The notes below the pieces were generated by a model. That model ran no database searches. It was not told where the DNA came from and saw only the letters and a program-made list of their open reading frames with translations. The translations under genes were made by a program, and so were the position numbers. DNA of 10,332 bases from F23-B02 sp963629425 (GTDB lineage: Bacteria > Bacillota > Clostridia > Oscillospirales > Oscillospiraceae): the NCBI GenBank assembly GCA_963629425.1, contig CAVGIU010000057.1, forward strand, positions 1 to 10,332. The letters are read 5' to 3'. Below are positions 4,106 through 10,332 of the stretch, piece by piece. Each line of letters opens with the position of its first letter. The stretch's first letter is position 1.

Positions 4106-6877
4106 ATGGGCTTCTTCAGTAAACTTTTCGGCAGCCATACCGATCATGAACTTAAAAAAATATATCCAATTGTCGATAAGATAGAGGCGCTCGAGCCGCA
4201 GATGCAGGCACTGTCCGATGCCGAGCTGCGAGCCAAGACCGCCGAGTTCCAAAACCGCTACGATAACGGCGAGGATCTCGACTCCATGCTGCCAGAGGCA
4301 TTCGCCGCAGTGCGAGAGGCTGCGTGGCGCGTCCTCGGCATGAAGCCGTTCCGCGTCCAGCTCATCGGCGGCATCGTCCTGCATCAGGGACGTATCGCCG
4401 AGATGAAGACCGGCGAAGGCAAGACCCTCGTCGCGGTCATGCCTGCCTATCTCAACGCCATCACCGGCAACGGCGTCCATATCGTCACCGTCAACGACTA
4501 TCTCGCCCGCCGAGATAGCGAGTGGATGGGCAAGGTGCACAGATTCATGGGTCTCGACGTCGGTCTTATCGTCCATGGCCTCGATAACGAGGAGCGCAAG
4601 GCGGCCTATGCAGCCGATATCACCTACGGCACAAATAACGAGATGGGCTTTGACTACCTGCGCGACAACATGGCGATCTATAAGGAAAGCCGCGTCCAGC
4701 GCGGCCACGCCTTTGCTATCGTCGACGAGGTCGACTCAATCCTCATCGATGAGGCGAGAACGCCGCTCATCATTTCCGGCCAGGGCGACGAGAGCACCGA
4801 TCTCTACCGTCAGGCAAACGACTTTGTCGCGGGTCTGAAGAAAAAGGTCTATGCCTCCACCGATTCCAAGGAGGAAGAGGACGAGAATCTTGACGCCGAC
4901 TACATCGTTGACGAAAAGGCGCGCACGGCGACGCTCACAGCGCGAGGCATCGCCAAGGCAGAACGCGCGTTCAGCCTTGAAAACTATGCCGATATAGAAA
5001 ACTCGACGCTGACCCATCATATCAATCAGGCGCTGCGCGCGCACGGCATCATGAAGCGAGACATCGACTACGTTGTCAAGGACGGCGAGGTGCTCATCGT
5101 CGATGAGTTCACCGGCCGTATCATGCTCGGCCGCCGCTACAGCGAGGGCCTGCATCAGGCTATCGAAGCCAAGGAGCATGTCGACGTTCAGCGTGAGAAC
5201 AAGACGCTGGCGACGATCACATTCCAGAATTACTTCAGACTTTACGACAAGCTCTCCGGTATGACCGGTACCGCCGTCACGGAGGAAGAGGAGTTTGCCT
5301 CGATCTATAAGCTCGACATAGTCGAGATCCCGACCAATAAGCCCGTTGCGCGTATCGATCAGCCCGACGTCGTGTACAAGACCGAAGCGGGCAAGGATCG
5401 CGCGATAATCGAGCAGATAATCGCCTGCCACGAGAAGGGGCAGCCCGTCCTGGTCGGTACGATATCCATTGAAAAAAGCGAATATCTCTCGAAGCTTCTC
5501 AAGGCTCGCGGCATAAAGCACAATGTCCTAAACGCAAAGCATCATGAGAAGGAAGCGGAGATCGTCGCGCAGGCCGGTAAGCTCGGCGCTGTCACCATCG
5601 CGACGAACATGGCAGGCCGTGGTACCGATATCATGCTCGGCGGTAATGCCGAGTACCTGGCGAAGAACGATCTGCGCAAGGCGGGCTTTGCCGAGGAGAT
5701 CATCGCCGACGCTACCGGCTATGCCGATACCGACGATGAGGAGATACTCAAGGCTCGCGCACTGTATGCCGAGAAGCTCAAGGAGCACAAGGCAGTCTGC
5801 GACGAGGAGGCCGAGAAGGTCAAGGCCGTCGGCGGCCTGTTCATCCTCGGCACCGAGCGCCATGAGTCGCGCCGTATAGATAACCAGCTGCGCGGACGTG
5901 CCGGCCGTCAGGGCGACCCCGGTGAAAGCCGCTTCTACATCGCGCTGACCGACGATGTTATGCGTCTGTTCGGCTCCGAGCGCATGAGCAATATGATGGA
6001 GTCACTCGGCGTCGACGAGGATACGCCGCTTGACCACAAAATGCTCTCCAACGCAATAGAACAGGCTCAGAAGACCGTCGAAAGCCGCAACTTCCAGACC
6101 CGTAAGAGCGTTTTGGAATACGACGACGTTATGAACCAGCAGCGCAATATCATTTATGATGAGCGCCGAAAGGTGCTCGACGGCGAGAATCTGCGAGAGA
6201 ACATAAACAAGATGATCTACGAGTTCATCTCGGGCAGCGTAAACGACGCCTTGCACGGCGGCGCACCGGAGAATGCCGAGCATCTTGCCGAGGTTGTCGC
6301 TCCCTTTGAAAAGCTCTTCCTGCCAAGGGGCGCAATCAAAACGGAGGACTTCAAGGGCACTCCCAAGGCTCAGGAGATAATCGACCGCGTATACGATATT
6401 GCTCAGCAGGTATACGATAAGCGCGAAGAGGAGTTCGGCCTTGCCCCCGACGGTCAGCCCGTCATGCGCGAGATCGAGCGTGTTATCATGCTGCGCGTCG
6501 TCGACGAATACTGGATGGATCACATCGATGCGATGGCTGAGCTCAAGCGTGGCATCGGACTGCGCGGCTACGGCAACGTCAAGCCCATAGATGCGTACAA
6601 GCGCGAAGGCTATGATATGTTCGAGGCCATGATAAACGGCATCCGCGAGGAGACCGTCCGAAGAATTTATACCATCCGCGTCCGCAAGGAGCAGACGCTC
6701 GAGCGTAAGGCCGTTGCCAAGAATGTGGCGGCAAACGTCGGCGGCGAGGCTCCGAAGAAAAAGCCCATCAAAAAGGCTCCGAAGCCCGGCCGCAACGATC
6801 CCTGCCCCTGCGGCAAGATGAAGGCCGACGGCTCACGCAGGCTCAAATATAAGGAGTGCTGCGGCAGAAACGACTGA
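4106..6877 (+). CDS. secA: Preprotein translocase ATPase SecA
   Basis: SecA is the ATP-driven motor that pushes unfolded preproteins through SecYEG at the cytoplasmic face of the membrane. At 923 residues it is full length. Walker A is MKTGEGKT (residues 100-107), Walker B is DEVD at 207-210 followed by SILIDEARTPLIISG. The preprotein-crosslinking and second nucleotide-binding parts follow, including TNMAGRGTDIMLGG and QLRGRAGRQGDPG. The C-terminal end is a lysine/proline-rich linker and a zinc site CPC (C900, C902) ... CC (C918, C919). The 15 residues between the cysteine pairs are longer than the usual eight (CPCGSGKKYKxCH/C). AAAGG lies eight bases before the ATG. Tandem TGA TGA stop codons end the frame, and the next gene starts 12 bases later. 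This is probably the only housekeeping SecA, though the window cannot show that. Confidence 0.97.
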   Translation: MGFFSKLFGSHTDHELKKIYPIVDKIEALEPQMQALSDAELRAKTAEFQNRYDNGEDLDSMLPEAFAAVREAAWRVLGMKPFRVQLIGGIVLHQGRIAEMKTGEGKTLVAVMPAYLNAITGNGVHIVTVNDYLARRDSEWMGKVHRFMGLDVGLIVHGLDNEERKAAYAADITYGTNNEMGFDYLRDNMAIYKESRVQRGHAFAIVDEVDSILIDEARTPLIISGQGDESTDLYRQANDFVAGLKKKVYASTDSKEEEDENLDADYIVDEKARTATLTARGIAKAERAFSLENYADIENSTLTHHINQALRAHGIMKRDIDYVVKDGEVLIVDEFTGRIMLGRRYSEGLHQAIEAKEHVDVQRENKTLATITFQNYFRLYDKLSGMTGTAVTEEEEFASIYKLDIVEIPTNKPVARIDQPDVVYKTEAGKDRAIIEQIIACHEKGQPVLVGTISIEKSEYLSKLLKARGIKHNVLNAKHHEKEAEIVAQAGKLGAVTIATNMAGRGTDIMLGGNAEYLAKNDLRKAGFAEEIIADATGYADTDDEEILKARALYAEKLKEHKAVCDEEAEKVKAVGGLFILGTERHESRRIDNQLRGRAGRQGDPGESRFYIALTDDVMRLFGSERMSNMMESLGVDEDTPLDHKMLSNAIEQAQKTVESRNFQTRKSVLEYDDVMNQQRNIIYDERRKVLDGENLRENINKMIYEFISGSVNDALHGGAPENAEHLAEVVAPFEKLFLPRGAIKTEDFKGTPKAQEIIDRVYDIAQQVYDKREEEFGLAPDGQPVMREIERVIMLRVVDEYWMDHIDAMAELKRGIGLRGYGNVKPIDAYKREGYDMFEAMINGIREETVRRIYTIRVRKEQTLERKAVAKNVAANVGGEAPKKKPIKKAPKPGRNDPCPCGKMKADGSRRLKYKECCGRND

Positions 6878-6889
6878 TGAGGAAGCATA

Positions 6890-7681
6890 ATGGCATTTAC
6901 TGAAAACACACAGCACGGCTGCTTATACATGACATCGGATAAAATAAGCGCAAGACATATGTTCTCAACGCGCATCGGCGGCGTGAGCCGCGGCGTATTT
7001 GCGTCGTGGAACCTCGGTGTGAACCGCGGCGACGATGATGAGGCGGTGCGTGAAAACTACCGCCTCGCCGGTGAGATAATGGACTGCAATGCCGACGATT
7101 TTGTTGTCACAAAGCAGGTTCACGGCCGCGTTGTCTATCTTGCCACCGAGTCTGACCGCTACACTGTGGGCTCGGATAAGCGCATAGAGTGCGACGGCTT
7201 TGTCACGAACGTAAGAGGTCTGCCGCTGATGATCTACATTGCCGATTGCGTGCCGGTCCTGCTGCATGATCCCGAGGCTGAGGTAATAGCGGCGGTGCAC
7301 TGCGGCTGGAAAAGCAGCGTGCAAGATATCCTCGGCGCTGCGGTCGAAAAAATGTGCGCTCTCGGCGCAAAGCCGCGCACTATCCGCGCGGCGATAGGTG
7401 CGAGCATCGGCAAATGCTGCTTTGAATGCGACGACGATGTTCCCGCAGCGGTCGATAGATATCTCGGCGGTGCGACCGACGGACTTTTCGATAAAAAGCC
7501 CAACGGCAAAACGCATGTCGATCTTCGCGGCGCGAACGCTCGCAGACTTCTGCAGCTCGGCCTTGAGAAGGACAACATTGATGTGTCGGCAGAGTGCACG
7601 ATGTGCCTTCCCGATAAATACTGGTCGCATCGCGCGACCGACGGTGTCCGCGGCAGCATGGCGGCGGCAATAGTGCTCTGA
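6890..7681 (+). CDS. pgeF: Laccase-domain (YfiH/PgeF, LACC1-like) protein
   Basis: The protein has 263 residues and belongs to the multicopper-polyphenol-oxidase-like family PF02578. Members bind one zinc and have been shown in several bacteria and in human LACC1 to act on purine nucleosides (phosphorolysis, adenosine deamination); E. coli YfiH (PgeF) is linked to correct peptidoglycan composition. The metal triad is visible: His78 in KQVHGRV, Cys120 in ADCVPVLL and His137 in VHCGWK. The GPSIGPCCYEV-like block appears as GASIGKCCFECD, and the C-terminal CTxxxP...SxRxxGxxGxMAA block appears as CTMCLPDKYWSHRATDG. A GAGGAAG ribosome site follows the secA stop directly. The gene sits between secA and a binding-protein gene in a tight operon. 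The symbol follows the family name; which activity applies here is unknown. Confidence 0.9.
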   Translation: MAFTENTQHGCLYMTSDKISARHMFSTRIGGVSRGVFASWNLGVNRGDDDEAVRENYRLAGEIMDCNADDFVVTKQVHGRVVYLATESDRYTVGSDKRIECDGFVTNVRGLPLMIYIADCVPVLLHDPEAEVIAAVHCGWKSSVQDILGAAVEKMCALGAKPRTIRAAIGASIGKCCFECDDDVPAAVDRYLGGATDGLFDKKPNGKTHVDLRGANARRLLQLGLEKDNIDVSAECTMCLPDKYWSHRATDGVRGSMAAAIVL

Positions 7682-7690
7682 GGTGCTCAA

Positions 7691-9298
7691 ATGTCAAAGA
7701 TAAAAAGATATATCGCGCTGGTGCTTGCGCTGCTGTCGCTGCTGTCGTTTGCAGCCTGCGGCACGGCCGATGACAATAAGGACGACTATATCAAGGGTCA
7801 AAGCGCCGGCACGGAGCTTGGCCAAACCGCGGCGGACGATGATATTTTCACGCTCAACTGCAATAAGGGCTACAGCATGAATCCGCTTACCGCGACGAAC
7901 ACAAACAACCAGCTCGTCTGCTGTCTTGTTTACGAAAATATCGTTGAGGTCGATAACAGCTTTGAGGTCAAGCCCAATGTAGTAAGCGAGTGGTCGACCG
8001 AGGACGGCTCAAGCTGGACGCTCAAGGTTGCGTCGGGGCATACCTTTCATAACGGAGCGGCGCTCACCGCGACGGACGTTGCGTACAGTATCCAGTTGGC
8101 CACAAGCTCGGAGCGCTTCAAGGCTCGCCTCAGCTGTATTGCCGGCTGCTCGGCATCTGATTCCGAGACCGTGACCGTCAATCTCACGAAGAAAAACATG
8201 CTGCTCCCGTCACTGCTGAGTATTCCCGTCATCCAGTACGGAACGGGAAATCAGACCTATCCCGGCGGCTCGGGACCTTATCAGTACGCGGACGACTATA
8301 ACAGCCTGACGGTATACCAAAAGCATAAAAACGCAGCGACTATGCCGCTCAAGACGATATACCTCAAGGAATATGTCGGATCGGAGGAGACCATGTCCGC
8401 CTTTGCCGATTCGCTCATCGATATGGTTTTGAACGACCCGAGCTCCACGACGAATATCGGCTACGGCAGCGCTAACGATATACGCGGCTTCAACACGACG
8501 AATATGCACTATATCGTTTTCAATACCTACAGCACTGATTTTCAAAATGACACGCTCCGCTTTGCGATGAACTATGCCTTTGACAGAGACTATATCGTAA
8601 GTCAGCTCGGAGGCTACGCATCGGCGGCGAATCTTCCGATCAATCCGGCCAGCAGCCTTTATAACGAAAGCTACGCGAAGCAGTTTAACTACGACCTTAA
8701 CAAGGTGCAGGAGATGCTCACCAACGCCGGAATGAAGGATTACGACAGCGACGGATTTCTGGAGTTTAAAAACGGCGAGGATCTTATAGAGATAGATCTC
8801 AGCTTACTCGTTTACAGCGGAAGCACCGTCAAGGTCAATGCGGCGAAGAAATTCGCCGAGGATATGCAGAGCCTTGGCCTTCAGGTAACGGTCAATAAGC
8901 AGGACTGGGATAACTATGAAAAGCTGCTCGAGGGCGGAAACTACGACATGTGCTATTGCGAGGTGCGGCTCGGCGGAGACTTTGACCTCAGTAAGCTGCT
9001 CTCAGTCGGCGCGTCGCTTAACTACGGTGCGGTAGGTGACACTCAGCTCGATGAGCTGATCGCCGCTTATCTTGCCGCAAACGACGATGACCGAAAGACC
9101 GCCTGCGACAACATGTGCGCGTATATCGCAAATAAGGCGTACATCGTTCCGCTCATATTCGAGCGTCACCAGCTGGTGAGCCATCGCGGCGTTGTCGAAG
9201 GCGCAAAGGCAAATGAGAATAACCCCATGTGCGGTATTGAAAACTGGACAGTAAAGATCGAAAACGTAAAAAAATCAGAGGATACGACTAAAGATTGA
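7691..9298 (+). CDS. Lipoprotein solute-binding protein, family 5 (peptide/nickel ABC type)
   Basis: The N-terminus is a lipoprotein signal: basic MSKIKRY, a leucine/alanine-rich core, then SFAAC with Cys23 as the lipidated residue. The mature protein should sit on the outer face of the membrane. At 535 residues it fits SBP_bac_5: HTFHNGAALTATDVAYS (about 117-133), the RFAMNYAFDRDYIV block near the middle, and the C-terminal YIANKAYIVPLIFERHQLV segment. Such proteins deliver oligopeptides, nickel or other solutes to an ABC importer, but no permease or ATPase gene is adjacent. The substrate cannot be read from sequence. The ribosome site GAGGTG overlaps the stop codon of the previous gene, suggesting coupling. 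Confidence 0.88.
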   Translation: MSKIKRYIALVLALLSLLSFAACGTADDNKDDYIKGQSAGTELGQTAADDDIFTLNCNKGYSMNPLTATNTNNQLVCCLVYENIVEVDNSFEVKPNVVSEWSTEDGSSWTLKVASGHTFHNGAALTATDVAYSIQLATSSERFKARLSCIAGCSASDSETVTVNLTKKNMLLPSLLSIPVIQYGTGNQTYPGGSGPYQYADDYNSLTVYQKHKNAATMPLKTIYLKEYVGSEETMSAFADSLIDMVLNDPSSTTNIGYGSANDIRGFNTTNMHYIVFNTYSTDFQNDTLRFAMNYAFDRDYIVSQLGGYASAANLPINPASSLYNESYAKQFNYDLNKVQEMLTNAGMKDYDSDGFLEFKNGEDLIEIDLSLLVYSGSTVKVNAAKKFAEDMQSLGLQVTVNKQDWDNYEKLLEGGNYDMCYCEVRLGGDFDLSKLLSVGASLNYGAVGDTQLDELIAAYLAANDDDRKTACDNMCAYIANKAYIVPLIFERHQLVSHRGVVEGAKANENNPMCGIENWTVKIENVKKSEDTTKD

Positions 9299-9316
9299 GA
9301 AACGGAGAGGTGTCTT

Positions 9317-9700
9317 ATGACAGATAAGGAGCTTTTGGCTATCGCGAGAGAGGCGTCGGGCAGAGCGTACGTTCCTTATTCCAAGTTCGCGGTAGGCGCT
9401 GCGCTCGAGTGCCGCGGCGGACGTGTGTTTACCGGCTGCAACGTGGAAAATGCAGCCTTGGGCGATACGATATGCGCCGAGCGCACGGCCTGCGTCAAGG
9501 CTGTCAGCGAGGGGTATCGGGATTACGTCCGCCTTGCAATTTACGCCGAGAGCCAAAATTACTGCATGCCCTGCGGCTCGTGCCGCCAGTTTCTGTCCGA
9601 ATTTAACGACGGAGAGTTGGAGATACTCTGCTGCAAGGCCGATGGCAGATACGTCAGCTACAGGCTGAAAGAGCTGCTGCCCTATACATTTAATTATTAG
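9317..9700 (+). CDS. cdd: Cytidine deaminase
   Basis: It hydrolyses cytidine and deoxycytidine to uridine and deoxyuridine in pyrimidine salvage, in the cytoplasm. At 127 residues it is of the homotetrameric type. Zinc ligands Cys53, Cys86 and Cys89 (in TICAERTA and PCGSCRQ) and the catalytic Glu55 are all present at the positions seen in the Bacillus subtilis enzyme. The substrate motif NVENAA precedes the first zinc motif. A good ribosome site (GGAGAGG) stands six bases before the ATG, 18 bases after the binding-protein gene, so it is probably the last gene of the secA operon. No T-rich terminator follows; the palindromic element copy 2 begins at once. Confidence 0.96.
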   Translation: MTDKELLAIAREASGRAYVPYSKFAVGAALECRGGRVFTGCNVENAALGDTICAERTACVKAVSEGYRDYVRLAIYAESQNYCMPCGSCRQFLSEFNDGELEILCCKADGRYVSYRLKELLPYTFNY

Positions 9701-9711
9701 GCTGAGCTTTA

Positions 9712-9892
9712 ACGGCAAAGAACAGGTTTTGACGGGCTGCTTTTCGCCCGGGCTGCGGAAACGCCATGGGAAATACACAAAGTATTACCGTCTGGCGATT
9801 CTCTTGCCTGAACAAAAATCATCTCCGTCAAAACTGCAAGCACCCGAAAATGAGAGAAATTAAATTGTGATTTTCGTGCTGATATTTGCCGT
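9712..9892. repeat. Palindromic element, copy 2, between cdd and mini-LysR gene
   Basis: The core is an imperfect hairpin: GTTTTGACGG (9726-9735) pairs exactly with CCGTCAAAAC (9825-9834), the centre has AAATAC/GTATT (9771-9786), and weaker outer arms ACGGCAAA/TTTGCCGT (9712-9719, 9885-9892) extend it to about 181 bases. Read on the minus strand it aligns with copy 1 upstream of secA. It starts 11 bases after the cdd stop. No reading frame in it looks like a gene. It could act as a 3'-end structure for the secA-cdd transcript, although there is no U-run. Confidence 0.75.
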
Positions 9893-9913
9893 GAAAACTC
9901 AACCTGGTATTCT
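9886..9913 (+). promoter_or_regulatory. Weak candidate promoter for the mini-LysR gene
   Basis: TTGCCG (9886-9891), 16-base spacer, TATTCT (9908-9913), each matching four of six consensus bases, about 26 bases before the start codon at 9940. It overlaps the outer arm of the palindromic element. This is a weak match found by inspection. Confidence 0.25.
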
Positions 9914-9939
9914 TGATCCAATAAACGGAGCACGAGACT

Positions 9940-10197
9940 ATGGAGCTTGAACAACTGCGCGCCTTCGCCGCAGTGGCGGAGGAGAAAAGCTACACCAAAG
10001 CGGGGGAGCGGCTGTATATGAGCCACTCCACGATGTCCCGCGCCGTTTCCGCGCTCGAGCATGAGTTCGGCGTGCGCCTTATAAGCCGCGATAACCATGT
10101 TGCGGGGCTGACACCCGAAGGCGAGAAGCTATATGAAATGGCGAAAAAGCTTCTCGATATGGCAAGCGAGCTCGAGGAAAAAATGCATTTGAGCTGA
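9940..10197 (+). CDS. Mini-LysR protein: LysR-type winged helix only
   Basis: The 85 residues match the N-terminal domain of LysR-type regulators: MELEQLRAFAAVAEEKSYTKAGERL, the recognition-helix region HSTMSRAVSALEHEFGV, the wing LISRDNHVAGLTPEGEKLYE, and the start of the linker helix. It then stops with TGA at 10195-10197. Normal members have about 300 residues with a periplasmic-binding-like effector domain, which is wholly absent; nothing similar follows in any frame. GGAG lies nine bases before the ATG, and a terminator-like palindrome follows 37 bases after the stop. The gene therefore looks like a self-contained unit, not a fresh truncation. It could bind DNA and dimerise through the linker helix without sensing a ligand, or be a relic. 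Its targets are unknown. Confidence 0.8.
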   Translation: MELEQLRAFAAVAEEKSYTKAGERLYMSHSTMSRAVSALEHEFGVRLISRDNHVAGLTPEGEKLYEMAKKLLDMASELEEKMHLS

Positions 10198-10234
10198 TTT
10201 CACAAAAATAAGGCTCAAATTTCTGCGAAAATCA

Positions 10235-10268
10235 CAAAACTCCCCCTTGACATCGAGGGGGAGTTTTG
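10235..10268 (+). terminator. Palindrome after mini-LysR gene, likely terminator or operator
   Basis: A perfect 12-base stem CAAAACTCCCCC / GGGGGAGTTTTG (10235-10246 with 10257-10268) closes a 10-base loop. The GC stem ending in TTTT resembles a Rho-independent terminator for the gene before it. Its loop holds TTGACA, so as DNA it could also be an operator around the next promoter. Confidence 0.6.
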
Positions 10269-10275
10269 GTATCCT
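10247..10275 (+). promoter_or_regulatory. Promoter with its -35 box inside a palindrome
   Basis: TTGACA (10247-10252), a 17-base spacer, TATCCT (10270-10275; four of six consensus bases). The -35 box lies in the loop of the palindrome 10235-10268 and the spacer contains its right arm. The driven gene is outside the window; a start near 10282 is expected. Confidence 0.6.
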
Positions 10276-10332
10276 AATAGAGCGCCTGTGCGTTGCTGAC
10301 GGGCGTATTATGCGATGAAGCGGGAGATTGCT
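10276..10332 (+). other. Start of an untranslated leader, cut by the window end
   Basis: The last 57 bases follow the promoter above and contain no start codon with an open frame (the ATG at 10310 meets TGA at once). They are GC-rich and may begin a structured leader or a non-coding RNA. I cannot assign a family from this fragment. Confidence 0.35.

Noticed and set aside
4025..5521. Long minus-strand frames opposite secA
   Set aside because: They mirror the conserved SecA coding sequence in another frame and show no ribosome sites or family features.
9275..10098. Minus-strand frames opposite cdd and across the second palindrome
   Set aside because: cdd is fully supported on the plus strand, and the frames run through the palindromic element, which explains their openness.

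Overview
The window looks like a chromosomal stretch of a Gram-positive anaerobe of the class Clostridia, most likely a gut Oscillospiraceae/Ruminococcaceae-type bacterium. This is inferred from moderately high GC, an S-layer-homology (SLH) surface protein with cysteine-rich repeats, a clostridial-style SecA and tetrameric-type cytidine deaminase, strong AGGAGG-like ribosome sites, and palindromic intergenic repeats of a kind I recall as common in gut Clostridia. No database search was possible.

Left part (2-1369): the 3' part of a surface-protein gene, five cysteine-containing repeats followed by three C-terminal SLH domains, closed by a strong terminator. A 769-base gene-free region follows (1370-2138). 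It holds a composite inverted/tandem repeat (1534-1770), a short REP-like hairpin (1938-1956) and a small minus-strand transcription unit: near-consensus promoter, about 100 nt, terminator. That unit resembles the antisense-RNA half of a type I toxin-antitoxin locus whose toxin gene is missing.

Middle part: a two-gene minus-strand operon (2139-3741) of a DUF2156/GNAT-fold protein and truA, overlapping by 8 bases, with its own promoter at 3772-3800. The 364-base divergent region up to secA holds this promoter, a terminator-like hairpin and a 177-base palindromic element immediately upstream of secA.

Right part: a tight plus-strand cluster secA - pgeF-like laccase-domain gene - lipoprotein solute-binding protein - cdd (4106-9700, gaps of 12, 9 and 18 bases), probably one operon linking protein export, purine/peptidoglycan-related housekeeping, solute capture and pyrimidine salvage. 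After cdd lies a second, inverted and diverged copy of the palindromic element, then an 85-residue protein that is only the DNA-binding part of a LysR-type regulator. It is followed by a palindrome that is at once its likely terminator and the site of a TTGACA promoter box for a transcript leaving the window.

Most genes are ordinary core genes. The unusual content is in the spacers: the solitary antitoxin-like RNA, the two-copy palindrome family, the composite hairpin array, and the mini-LysR with its overlapping terminator/promoter.
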